Origin: Nonomuraea sp. NEAU-A123
Lineage (GTDB): Bacteria > Actinomycetota > Actinomycetes > Streptosporangiales > Streptosporangiaceae
DNA: 40,026 nucleotides
Assembly: GCF_018603905.1 (NCBI RefSeq)
Contig: NZ_JAHFZZ010000046.1
Location: forward strand, 1 to 40,026
Direction of reading: 5' to 3'
The notes beneath the pieces were generated by a model, which searched no databases, was not told the origin of the DNA, and worked only from the letters and a program-made list of their open reading frames with translations. Below, piece by piece: positions 23,844 through 31,519 of the stretch. A program made the translations under genes and the position numbers. How positions within the stretch are numbered: the stretch's first letter is position 1; every line of letters begins with the position of its first letter.

Positions 23844-24881
23844 GTGAGAAAGGCATCAACGGACGTGTTGCCCGCCGAGGGAGGGCTGGGCAACGAGCCG
23901 CTGCTCGCCGTGGAAGATCTGCACGTGGAGTTCGCCACCCGCGCGGGCATCGTGCGTGCGGTCAACGGGGTGAGCTACTCGCTCAGCCCCGGTGAGACTC
24001 TCGCCGTGCTGGGGGAGTCGGGTTCCGGCAAGTCCGTGACCGCTCAGGCGATCATGGGCATTCTGGACATGCCGCCGGCCCGCATCCCCAAAGGTGAGAT
24101 CCGCTTCCGCGGCACCGACCTGCTGAAGCTCTCGGACGAGGCACGTACGCAGGTGCGTGGCCAGCGGATCGCGATGGTGTTCCAGGACGCGCTGTCGGCG
24201 CTCAACCCGGTTTTCACCGTGGGCTGGCAGATCAGCGAGATGTTCCGGGTGCACCGTGGCATGTCCAAGCGTGACGCCGTCAACAAGGCGGTCGAGCTCA
24301 TGGACAAGGTTCGTATCCCGGCCGCCAGGCAGCGCGTCAACGACTATCCGCACCAGTTCTCCGGGGGCATGCGGCAGCGCATCATGATCGCCATGTCGAT
24401 CGCGCTGGACCCCGAGGTGCTGATCGCGGACGAGCCGACCACCGCGCTCGACGTGACCGTCCAGGCCCAGATCATGGAGCTGCTCGCCGAGCTCCAGCGT
24501 GAGAGCAACATGGGCATGATCCTCATCACGCACGACCTCGGCGTCGTCGCCGACGTCGCCGACAAGATCGCGGTCATGTACGGCGGGCGGATCGTCGAGA
24601 ACGCCCCCGTTCACGACATCTACAAAACCCCGGCCCACCCCTACACCAAGGGGCTGCTGGAGTCGATCCCCCGGGTCGACCTCAAGGGCCAGGAGCTGTA
24701 CGCCATCAAGGGCCTGCCGCCCAACCTGCTCGACATGCCGACCGGCTGCGCCTTCCACCCGCGATGCCCGTATCGCCAGGACAACTGCGTGACGGACAAC
24801 CCCCCGCTCTACGAGATCAGCGGCACGCGCAGCAGCGCCTGTCACTACTGGAGGGAGGTCCTCGATGGCGACCAAGGGTGA
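23844..24881 (+). CDS. Peptide ABC transporter ATP-binding protein, DppD/OppD-like
   Basis: 345 residues from a GTG at 23844 after GGAAGGGGG. Walker A GESGSGKS at 57-64, Q-loop MVFQDALSALNP, signature FSGGMRQRI and Walker B LIADEPTTALDV. The C-terminal oligopeptide-transporter extension carries its cysteine cluster (CAFHPRCPYRQDNC), which in several homologues binds an Fe-S cluster. It energises import as one half of the ATPase heterodimer. Its 3' end overlaps the next ATPase gene by 17 bases. Confidence 0.96.
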   Translation: MRKASTDVLPAEGGLGNEPLLAVEDLHVEFATRAGIVRAVNGVSYSLSPGETLAVLGESGSGKSVTAQAIMGILDMPPARIPKGEIRFRGTDLLKLSDEARTQVRGQRIAMVFQDALSALNPVFTVGWQISEMFRVHRGMSKRDAVNKAVELMDKVRIPAARQRVNDYPHQFSGGMRQRIMIAMSIALDPEVLIADEPTTALDVTVQAQIMELLAELQRESNMGMILITHDLGVVADVADKIAVMYGGRIVENAPVHDIYKTPAHPYTKGLLESIPRVDLKGQELYAIKGLPPNLLDMPTGCAFHPRCPYRQDNCVTDNPPLYEISGTRSSACHYWREVLDGDQG

Positions 24882-25881
24882 GCGCATTCTCGAGGTCCGT
24901 GACCTGGTCAAGCACTTCCCGCTGACCCAGGGCATCTTGTTCAAGAAGCAGATCGGCGCGATCAAGGCGGTCGACGGCGTCTCGTTCAACCTCAACAAGG
25001 GCGAGACGCTGGGCATCGTGGGCGAGTCGGGCTGCGGCAAGTCCACGCTGGCCAAGGTGCTGATGGCGCTGGAGCGGCCGACCTCGGGCTCGGTGGAGAT
25101 CAACGGCCGGGACATCGGCAAGGCCAGTGGCGGCGAGCTCAAGCGGATGCGGCGCAACATCCAGATGGTGATGCAGGATCCGTACACCTCCCTGAATCCC
25201 CGCAAGACGGTCGGCGACATCATCGGCGAGCCGTTCGACATCCACACCGAGGTCGCCCCCAAGGGCGAGCGCCGCCGCAAGGTGCAGGAGCTGCTGGAGG
25301 TCGTGGGCCTCAACCCCGATCACATCAACCGCTACCCGCACCAGTTCTCCGGCGGACAGCGCCAGCGCATCGGCATCGCCCGAGGGCTGGCGCTCCAGCC
25401 GGAGATCATCGTCTGCGACGAGCCGGTCTCCGCGCTCGACGTGTCGATCCAGGCCCAGGTCATCAACCTGCTGGAGCGGCTGCAGAACGAGTTGGACCTG
25501 GCCTACATCTTCATCGCTCACGACCTGTCGGTGGTGCGCCACATCTCCGACCGGGTCGCAGTGATGTACCTGGGCAAGATGGTCGAAATCGGCAAGGACG
25601 CCGAGATCTACGACAAGCCCGCCCACCCGTACACGCAGGCGCTGCTGTCAGCCGTGCCGGTCCCCGACCCCGAGGGCCGCGAGCAGCGCGAGCGGATCAT
25701 CCTGCAGGGCGACCCGCCGTCGCCCGCCAACCCGCCGTCGGGCTGCCGCTTCCGCACCCGCTGCTGGAAGGCGCAGGAGATCTGTGCGGAGGAGGAGCCG
25801 TTGCTGCAGATCAGGCCGGGGACGGCGCACGAGAGCGCTTGTCACTTCGCCGAGACGCACGACGTGGTCCACGTCGGCTGA
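24865..25881 (+). CDS. Peptide ABC transporter ATP-binding protein, DppF/OppF-like
   Basis: 338 residues. ATG 24865 follows GGAGGGAGG inside the preceding gene. Walker A GESGCGKST at 53-61, Q-loop MVMQDPYTSLNPRKTV, signature FSGGQRQRIGIARGL and Walker B VCDEPVSALDVS. The C-terminal extension again has the cysteine cluster (CRFRTRCWKAQEIC). This is the second ATPase half of the peptide importer and the last gene of the operon; a textbook terminator follows 13 bases after its stop. Confidence 0.96.
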   Translation: MATKGERILEVRDLVKHFPLTQGILFKKQIGAIKAVDGVSFNLNKGETLGIVGESGCGKSTLAKVLMALERPTSGSVEINGRDIGKASGGELKRMRRNIQMVMQDPYTSLNPRKTVGDIIGEPFDIHTEVAPKGERRRKVQELLEVVGLNPDHINRYPHQFSGGQRQRIGIARGLALQPEIIVCDEPVSALDVSIQAQVINLLERLQNELDLAYIFIAHDLSVVRHISDRVAVMYLGKMVEIGKDAEIYDKPAHPYTQALLSAVPVPDPEGREQRERIILQGDPPSPANPPSGCRFRTRCWKAQEICAEEEPLLQIRPGTAHESACHFAETHDVVHVG

Positions 25882-25894
25882 CCACCGGCACCAG

Positions 25895-25928
25895 GCCCTC
25901 CGCGGAAGCTTTCCGCGGGGGGCTTTTT
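25895..25928 (+). terminator. Intrinsic terminator of the peptide transporter operon
   Basis: GCCCTCCGCGGAA pairs with TTCCGCGGGGGGC around a two- to three-base loop (one mismatch or wobble in the lower stem) and is followed directly by TTTTT at 25924-25928. Confidence 0.9.
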
Positions 25929-26007
25929 CGCGTGCGGTCGCCGGCGTACGGCTCTATGCGCGGTCGCCGGCGTACGACGAGCGGGTTGTGGGTGTACGGC
26001 GAGTGGG

Positions 26008-27192
26008 TCAGCGGGTTGCTATGACGGCCGAGCCGTGGCCGAACAGGCCCTGGTTGGCGGCCAGGCCGACCCTGGCGCCTTCGATCTGGCGCTCGCCCGC
26101 CCGGCCGAGCAGTTGCCGGGTCAGCTCGCAGACCTGGGCGATGGCCTGGGCGGGGATGGCCTCGCCGAACGAGGCGAGCCCGCCCGACGGGTTCACCGGT
26201 ACGCGCCCGCCGAGCGCGGTGTCGCCCGCCCGCAGCAGCTTGCCGGCCTCGCCGGGTGCGCAGAGGCCCACGTCCTCGATCCAGTCCAGTTCGAGGGCCG
26301 TGGACAGGTCGTACACCTCCGCGAACGACACGTCGCCGGGTCCGATGCCCGCCTCCTCGTAGGCGGCGTGCGCGATGGCGGCTCTGAAGGGCCGTTCCGG
26401 AGGGGGTACGGCGGCGGACGAGTCGGTCGCGAAGTTCGGCAGCTCCAGAACCGTGTTGGGGAACGTGGGCGTCACCGTCGACACGGCGGCGATGCGCACC
26501 GGGTCCGCCACGCCCAGCCGGCGGGCGTACGCCGGCGAGGCCAGGACGAGCGCGGCGCCGCCGTCCGAGGTCGCGCAGATGTCCATGAGCCGCAGCGGGT
26601 CGGCCACCATGGGCGAGGCCAGAACCTCCTCGGCCGTGACGGCCTTGCGGTAGCGGGCCATCGGGTTCAGCGAACCGGCCAGGGAGTTCTTGACCTTGAC
26701 GGCGGCGAAGTCCTCGGCCGTCTCGCCGTACAGGGCCATCCGCCTTCGCGCATAAAGCCCGAAATATGCGGGATTGGTGGCACCGAGCAGCCGGAACCGC
26801 AGCCAGTCCGGATCATCCGGCCGATCGCCACCGACCGGCTTGAAGAAGCCCTTGGGCGTGGCGTCCGCGCCCACCACCAGCGCCACGTCGCAGAGCCCCG
26901 CCATGATCCGGGTCCGCGCGACGTCGATCGCCTGCGCTCCTGACGCGCACGCCGCGTAGCACGACGCGATGCGGGCGCCGGACCAGCCGAGGGCCTGCGC
27001 GTAGGTGGCTCCGGCGACGAACCCCGGATAGCCGTTCCTGATCGTGTCGGCGCCCACCAGAAACTGGACGTCGGTCCAGGCGACCCCGGCGTCACGCAGC
27101 GCCTCCCTGGCCGCCGCCACGCCGTACTCCGCGAACGGCCTGCCCTGCTTGCCCCACGGATGCATGCCCGTGCCCAGCACCACGACGCTCAC
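26008..27192 (-). CDS. Thiolase-fold protein (SCP-x/lipid-transfer type), probably an acyl-CoA lyase or aldolase
   Basis: 394 residues from a GTG at 27192 whose GTGA overlaps the stop of the DUF35 gene. The thiolase fold is clear: nucleophile-type cysteine Cys82 in YAACASGAQAI, DICATSDGGAALVLAS, the AEVYDLS block with Tyr294, and NPSGGLASFGEAIPA at 334-348. The catalytic His of true thiolases (GHPxGATG) is replaced by Glu344, and the C-terminal CxG motif is NQG/GHG-like. The protein therefore belongs to the non-canonical, lipid-transfer-type branch. Members that pair with a DUF35 protein, such as Ltp2 with ChsH2, carry out retro-aldol cleavage of CoA-thioester side chains in steroid breakdown. 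A similar role here is inference from family and pairing. Confidence 0.85.
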   Translation of the reverse strand: MSVVVLGTGMHPWGKQGRPFAEYGVAAAREALRDAGVAWTDVQFLVGADTIRNGYPGFVAGATYAQALGWSGARIASCYAACASGAQAIDVARTRIMAGLCDVALVVGADATPKGFFKPVGGDRPDDPDWLRFRLLGATNPAYFGLYARRRMALYGETAEDFAAVKVKNSLAGSLNPMARYRKAVTAEEVLASPMVADPLRLMDICATSDGGAALVLASPAYARRLGVADPVRIAAVSTVTPTFPNTVLELPNFATDSSAAVPPPERPFRAAIAHAAYEEAGIGPGDVSFAEVYDLSTALELDWIEDVGLCAPGEAGKLLRAGDTALGGRVPVNPSGGLASFGEAIPAQAIAQVCELTRQLLGRAGERQIEGARVGLAANQGLFGHGSAVIATR

Positions 27193-27593
27193 GAGGCGCG
27201 ACCCCACATCCACACCAGCGGTCCGTCGGCCAGCGGGCCGTGGGTGAGCTCGACCTCCATGCCGACCTCCAGTTCGTCCACCGTGAGGTCCTTGACCTGC
27301 CCCAGCACCACGATGCCCGCGCCGGCCAGCTCCACCGCCGCCAGCGTCACGGGCGTGTAGGGCTCGGCGGCCACGAACGGCTCGGGCGGCGGGTAGGAGG
27401 CGCTCGTGTACGACCAGACCCGCCCGCGCCTCGGCAGCCTGGTCTGCTCCATGGACTCCCCGTCGCAGTGCGGGTTGCGGCAGAACCCGCGCTGCGGCGG
27501 GAAGCAGACCGTGCCACACGCCGCGCACCGGGTGCCGATCAGGTGGGTGCCGTCCTGTTCTATGGCGAACCAGCCGTCGATCGCAAGGCTCAT
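27189..27593 (-). CDS. DUF35 OB-fold acyl-CoA-associated protein with zinc ribbon
   Basis: 134 residues from ATG 27593 (MSLAIDGWFAIEQDG). A rubredoxin-like zinc ribbon holds Cys23, Cys26, Cys38 and Cys43 (CAAC and CRNPHC). The DUF35 OB fold follows: RGRVWSYTSASYPPPEPF, PVTLAAVELAGAGIVVLGQV. DUF35 proteins bind acyl-CoA partners and act as obligatory subunits of thiolase-like proteins and ChsH-type hydratases. The four-base overlap with the downstream thiolase-fold gene supports a two-subunit complex. No clear Shine-Dalgarno precedes the ATG. A CAAGCGCTTG palindrome sits 16 bases upstream. Confidence 0.87.
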   Translation of the reverse strand: MSLAIDGWFAIEQDGTHLIGTRCAACGTVCFPPQRGFCRNPHCDGESMEQTRLPRRGRVWSYTSASYPPPEPFVAAEPYTPVTLAAVELAGAGIVVLGQVKDLTVDELEVGMEVELTHGPLADGPLVWMWGRAS

Positions 27594-27609
27594 AGGCAGG
27601 AGTATCACA

Positions 27610-27619
27610 CAAGCGCTTG
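27610..27619. promoter_or_regulatory. Palindromic operator candidate, KstR2-like
   Basis: CAAGCGCTTG is a perfect 10-bp palindrome in the 26-bp gap before the DUF35 gene. It fits the core of the KstR2 (TetR-family) box AnCAAG-N2-CTTGnT, with one flanking mismatch. TetR-type control of a lipid/steroid catabolic pair would make sense. Weak point: the site is short and no regulator gene is nearby. Confidence 0.5.
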
Positions 27620-29131
27620 CTAGGTTAAATCCCTCCCGCGCCACCGGTGCCGTACGAGCACCCGGGCCGACATGACCGCCGTCAGCAGCACCATGCCGAG
27701 CACCACCGGCAGCCGCGACGACGGCGGCCGGGAAACCGGGCCATCGCCGAAGTAACCGCCGGTGCCCACGCCGCCCGCGGCCGAGGGGGTGGCGGGGTTC
27801 GCCAGGCGGTCGGCCGCGCGCAGGGCGAGCAGCGCGTTGGCCACCCCGTGCCCGGACGCGCGGCTGTAGCCGTCGGCGGGCCGCCGCCTGGTGCCCAGCT
27901 CGATGGCCGTCCGTACGTGGTACGGCGACAGATCGGGGTGGGCCGCCTTGATCAGCGCGACGATGCCCGCCACCATGGCGGCGGCCGAGCTCGTCCCGTC
28001 GCCCACGACGTACGAGTCGGCGCCGTCGGCGGTCACGATGCCCGTCCCCGGCGCGACCACCGAGAGGTAGTCCTGCCGGTTGGAGAACGCCGCCACCTCC
28101 AGCCGCCGGTCGACCGCGCCCACCGCAATCACGCCGGGGTAGGCGGCGGGGAAGTTCTTCCTGTTCGTGGTGTTGCCGTCGTTGCCGGACGAGGCCACGA
28201 GCACGGCGCCGTGGCTGATCGCGTACTGGACGGCCTCCTCCTCGGCCGCCGAGCCCTCCCAAGCGCCGCTGCCGCCGCCGAGGGACATGCTGATCACGTC
28301 GGCGCCGTGGTCGACCGCGTAGCGGATGCCTCTGGCCAGGGCGTCGCGGCCGCCGGCGCGCTGCTTGTCGCGGAGCGGGTCGCCGTTCTCCAGCGTGACC
28401 CTGATGGACAGGACGCGGGCGGCGGGCGCGACCCCGATCACGCCACTGTCCGCCGACCCGCCTGCTGCCGACCCGTCTGCCGCCGAGCCGCTTGCTGCCG
28501 AGCCGCTCCGCGCGAGGCTGCCCGTTGCGAAGGCGCCGCTCTGCGCGGCATCGCCCGTTGCCAAGGCGCTGCGGCCGCTCTGTGCGGGGTCGCGTGTTTG
28601 CGGGGTCATGTGGACGCTCTGTGTGGGTTCGTCTGTTGCCGAGGTGGTGTGGCCGCTCTGTGCGGGGTCGCCCGTTGTGGCGGCGTTGTGGCCGTGACCG
28701 GCGATGAGGCTGGCCATGGCGGTGCCGTGGTGGCCCCACATGACCGGCTCCCCGGCGTCGCCGGTCAGGTCGGGGCCGGTGATCACGGCGCCGGCCAGGT
28801 CGGGGTGGCGGGCGTTCACGCCGGTGTCGAGCACAGCCACCAAAACGCCGTCGCCCCTGCTCAACCGCCACGCCTCCGGCAGGCGCAGCGTGGCAAGCTG
28901 CCACTGGCCGGCCCGCGCCACCGAGCCGACGTCGTCCGAGGAGGACGGCCCCGCCCCGACCACCAACAGCCCTGCCGCGAGCGGCCCGGCCACCAGAAAA
29001 CCGGCCAGCAGCGACCCGGCCAGTGGCAGCATCGCCGCCAGTGATCCGCCTTGCGGTGGTTTCGCCGCCATGTGCGGTCCCGCTGTGGGCGGACCGGCCG
29101 GCAGCAGCCTCGCCGCGAGTGGCCTGGTCAT
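27620..29131 (-). CDS. Membrane-anchored subtilisin-like serine protease (mycosin-like)
   Basis: 503 residues. The S8 catalytic triad is Asp102 (VLDTGVNARHPDL), His135 (GHHGTAMASLIAG) and Ser381 (GTSSAAAMVAG), with the oxyanion Asn317 in SSGNDGN. The N-terminus has a long hydrophobic stretch (residues ~35-60) and the C-terminus one membrane helix (LPVVLGMVLLTAVMSARVLV) with a short basic tail. This is the layout of mycosins of type VII secretion, although no ecc genes are in view. Residues ~146-230 are an inserted low-complexity segment with repeated DPAQSG and GSAADGSAAG units between the His and the next conserved block. ATG 29131 overlaps the stop of the upstream repeat-protein gene (ATGA), so the two are coupled. 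Confidence 0.88.
   Translation of the reverse strand: MTRPLAARLLPAGPPTAGPHMAAKPPQGGSLAAMLPLAGSLLAGFLVAGPLAAGLLVVGAGPSSSDDVGSVARAGQWQLATLRLPEAWRLSRGDGVLVAVLDTGVNARHPDLAGAVITGPDLTGDAGEPVMWGHHGTAMASLIAGHGHNAATTGDPAQSGHTTSATDEPTQSVHMTPQTRDPAQSGRSALATGDAAQSGAFATGSLARSGSAASGSAADGSAAGGSADSGVIGVAPAARVLSIRVTLENGDPLRDKQRAGGRDALARGIRYAVDHGADVISMSLGGGSGAWEGSAAEEEAVQYAISHGAVLVASSGNDGNTTNRKNFPAAYPGVIAVGAVDRRLEVAAFSNRQDYLSVVAPGTGIVTADGADSYVVGDGTSSAAAMVAGIVALIKAAHPDLSPYHVRTAIELGTRRRPADGYSRASGHGVANALLALRAADRLANPATPSAAGGVGTGGYFGDGPVSRPPSSRLPVVLGMVLLTAVMSARVLVRHRWRGRDLT
28430..28690 (-). repeat. Repeat-expanded insertion inside the subtilase gene
   Basis: The coding DNA for the inserted segment consists of imperfect units based on CTCTGTGCGGGGTCGCC (plus-strand reading) spaced 30-45 bases, plus a run of GCTGCCGA/C-type 15-base units near 28455-28500. 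The reading frame is kept. The surrounding protease sequence has no such repetition. Confidence 0.6.
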
Positions 29132-30189
29132 CTGGTCAGGCTCCGGTACAGGACCGTGGCCAGGCGGTGGGCGGTGTCTCCGAGGCGTCTGGCGGCGAGG
29201 TCGCCCGGCTTGTACGGCCGGCCGTCCGCGTATCCGGCGGCCGTCGCCACGACGTAGGCGTCGTTCGACGAGATCAGCGCGCCGGTGACGTACTGCGACT
29301 CGCCGAACCGCTCGGCCGGCCCGTCGGGAAACGCCACGGGCCGCACGGTCGGCGGCCGTCCCACGACGGTCCCGGACCGGTCAACCGGCGCATCGGCCTG
29401 CGCGCCGACAGTCGCCCCCAGCCCCGGTAAGCGCCTGGCGCCGGTCTCCGGCAGAGGCCCTGTGCCAGTCTCCGGCCCCCGACCCGGCAAGCGCCCGGTC
29501 CCGGCACCCGTCCCTGACGGCCCGCCAGGCAGGCGGCCGGTGTCGGTGTGTGACGGCCTGCTGGGCAGACGGTTGTTGCCGGTATCCGTGGCCCCGGCGG
29601 GCAGGCAGCCGCTGCCGGTCTCTGACGGCCCCCTGGGGAGACGGTCGCTGCCACTATCCGAGGACCCGGCGGGAAGACAGCCGCCACTGGTCCGCGATAA
29701 CCCACCGGGCAGGCAGCCGCTCCCGTTCTTCGTCGACCCGTCGGACAGACGGCCGCTGCCGGTCTTCGGTGGCGTGCCGGGCAGATCGCCCCCGAGGGGT
29801 GGTGGTGGTTCCGCCGCCACGTGGGCGGCCGGGGTGACCAGGACCGCTATGCCGACCGTCGCCACGAACGTCTGCGTGCTGTCCGCGTACGTGGCGCGTA
29901 ACGCCGTCACGCACCCCCGCAGCAGCCGCAAGACACCAGGCTGGAAGGCCACCCGGCAGGGTGCCTCCGGGGCGACGCCGGCCAGGACATAGGTCACGCG
30001 GGCCCCTGAGGGGCTGGTGCCGGGTACCGAGCCCGGGAACACCCTGGCCACCGGCCACGCGTGCCAGCGCTCCGGCACGGGTGGCTCCGTCGACGGCAGG
30101 GCCGCGAACAGTAAAGAGAGCAGCGCAACAGAAAAGGGGAACAACGTGCACCTCGCGGGCAGGGGAGGGGTAGCCCGATGCCCGTGCAT
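29128..30189 (-). CDS. Secreted 12-residue-repeat protein, partner of the subtilase
   Basis: About 353 residues from ATG 30189. An alternative TTG at 30144 has a better ribosome-binding site (GCGAGG) but would leave a signal peptide without positive charges; the start is unsettled. A hydrophobic signal (SVALLSLLFAALP) is followed by ~110 residues of ordinary sequence (VARVFPGSVPGTSPSGARVTY, two cysteines in the CRVAF and GCVTAL regions). Then come eight to nine repeats of 12 residues (xx[RC]LPxGxS/TxTG; residues ~155-260), several with cysteine. The C-terminal ~75 residues resume as a compact domain (GALISSNDAYVVATAAGYAD). I recognise no family. Coupling to the mycosin-like protease by a four-base overlap suggests a substrate, inhibitor or assembly partner (inference). 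Confidence 0.6.
   Translation of the reverse strand: MHGHRATPPLPARCTLFPFSVALLSLLFAALPSTEPPVPERWHAWPVARVFPGSVPGTSPSGARVTYVLAGVAPEAPCRVAFQPGVLRLLRGCVTALRATYADSTQTFVATVGIAVLVTPAAHVAAEPPPPLGGDLPGTPPKTGSGRLSDGSTKNGSGCLPGGLSRTSGGCLPAGSSDSGSDRLPRGPSETGSGCLPAGATDTGNNRLPSRPSHTDTGRLPGGPSGTGAGTGRLPGRGPETGTGPLPETGARRLPGLGATVGAQADAPVDRSGTVVGRPPTVRPVAFPDGPAERFGESQYVTGALISSNDAYVVATAAGYADGRPYKPGDLAARRLGDTAHRLATVLYRSLTR
29455..29790 (-). repeat. 36-bp tandem coding repeats
   Basis: Units of 36 bp of the type GCTGCCGGTCTCTGACGGCC + CCCTGGGGAGACGGTC (plus-strand reading) are repeated about eight times with substitutions, giving the 12-residue protein repeat. One pair is interrupted by a short indel of two residues. 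Confidence 0.75.
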
Positions 30190-30272
30190 TCTGACATGCG
30201 ATTGCCGGTTCAATCTGACGCTTCAGTAAACAGACCGATACGCGGTGTAATTTCCCTTTGGTGGCTTTCGTC

Positions 30273-31079
30273 TTAAGGGGAGGGGGAAAGCCGGACGTGG
30301 GCGCCGGGTGGCAGGCCGAGGCGTTGGGCCGCGTCACCCGAGTTCACCGCTATCGCGATCAGCCCCGCCGAGTCGGCGAAGGCCACCAGTTCGCCCGGCG
30401 GCACGGCCGCGAACGTCTCCCGGTACGGCAGGGCCAGTTGCCGGCGCCCCAGCCAGACCCCGAGCGTGTCGCCGATCCGCACGCCCAGCGCGGCGAGGTC
30501 GCCCGCGGCGATCGACAGCTGGGTGTTGCCGTAGCGGTCGACCGAGACCACCTCGCCCTCGACGGAGCCTTCGCGCAGTTGCGAGGTCGGCTCCGGCAGC
30601 GAGACCAGCCGCGAGAGCGGAACCTCGGGTCCCAGGTCGGCCGGTTTGAGCCCGACGCACAGCCGCCCGGCGACCGGTGAGAACACGTCCCGCCCGTGGA
30701 AGGTCGGCGAGACGGGGTGCAGGAAGTAGTCGGCGTTGCTGATCTCATAGGCCGCCTCCGCCCCGCCGCTGGCGTGCATGGCCCACGACAGGAGCCCGTT
30801 GTCGGGGCCGATGAACACCCGCCCGCCCGCCTCCACGGCGACCGCCCGCCTGGCTCCGCCCGCGCCGGGGTCTACTGCCCCGATGTGCACGCCCTTCGGG
30901 AGGTAGGGGATGGTCTGGGAGAGTATCGCGGCGCCGCGCCGTACATCGCCTGACGGGATCAGGTGGCACACGTCGATCACCCGGGCCTCGGGGGCGATCG
31001 CGGCTATCACTCCATGACAGGCCGCCACATAGCCATCTTCGAGCCCGTAGTCGGTGAGAAGGGTGATGACTGAGGTCAC
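30273..31079 (-). CDS. SAM hydroxide adenosyltransferase (DUF62 family)
   Basis: 268 residues from a GTG at 31079 (VTSVITLLTDYG). Longer in-frame starts lack family similarity. Conserved blocks are LTDYGLEDGYVAACHGVI, HIGAVDPGAGGARRAV, RVFIGPDNGLLS and VDRYGNTQLS. The family hydrolyses S-adenosylmethionine to adenosine and methionine and shares its fold with the fluorinase FlA and chlorinase SalL. It lacks the extra loop expected of fluorinase as far as I can judge, so plain SAM hydrolysis is the default. The biological role in bacteria is unclear. No clear Shine-Dalgarno precedes the start, so the mRNA may be leaderless. It is divergent from the DUF3263 gene. Confidence 0.9.
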   Translation of the reverse strand: MTSVITLLTDYGLEDGYVAACHGVIAAIAPEARVIDVCHLIPSGDVRRGAAILSQTIPYLPKGVHIGAVDPGAGGARRAVAVEAGGRVFIGPDNGLLSWAMHASGGAEAAYEISNADYFLHPVSPTFHGRDVFSPVAGRLCVGLKPADLGPEVPLSRLVSLPEPTSQLREGSVEGEVVSVDRYGNTQLSIAAGDLAALGVRIGDTLGVWLGRRQLALPYRETFAAVPPGELVAFADSAGLIAIAVNSGDAAQRLGLPPGAHVRLSPSP

Positions 31080-31195
31080 ATTTGGTGACTGTACGTCTCT
31101 CAATCCGCCGTGAACACCCGCACTCCGCACATTACGATTGGCACGGGCCCGCGTGCCCACGATGTGATCGTCGCGCGCCCTCCGAGGAGGACACC

Positions 31196-31498
31196 ATGGA
31201 CACTGCACCGGTCAGCGGTGACAGTGCTGCCCAGGAACCGTCCCGACAGCCCCTCTCCGAACGCGATCTCGAACTCCTCGCCTTCGAGCGCCACTGGTGG
31301 CGTTACGCGGGTGCGAAGGAGCAGGCCATCAAGGAGACCTTCGGGTTTTCCGCCACCCGCTACTACCAACTCCTCGGCGAACTGATCGATCGGCCGGAGG
31401 CGCTCCAGCAGGATCCCATGCTGGTCAAGCGGTTGCGCCGGCTGCGTTCCACCCGCCAGCGCGACCGTGCCGCCCGGCGGCTTGGCATGCGCCCCTGA
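31196..31498 (+). CDS. DUF3263 protein
   Basis: 100 residues. ATG 31196 follows CGAGGAGGA. The core LSERDLELLAFERHWWRYAG, then KEQAIKETFGFSATRYYQLL, is the actinobacteria-specific DUF3263 domain. The second half reads like a helix-turn-helix (FGFSATRYYQLLGELIDRPEAL), followed by a basic tail (RRLRSTRQRDRAARRLG). DNA binding is plausible but unproven. It lies 21 bases upstream of otsB on the same strand. Confidence 0.87.
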   Translation: MDTAPVSGDSAAQEPSRQPLSERDLELLAFERHWWRYAGAKEQAIKETFGFSATRYYQLLGELIDRPEALQQDPMLVKRLRRLRSTRQRDRAARRLGMRP

Positions 31499-31519
31499 CC
31501 TGCTGGGTAAGGCAGGCGC

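Noticed and set aside
27647..29044. Long plus-strand open frame opposite the subtilase
   Set aside because: The minus strand encodes an intact catalytic triad; the plus-strand product is low-complexity Gly/Arg/His sequence typical of an antisense frame.
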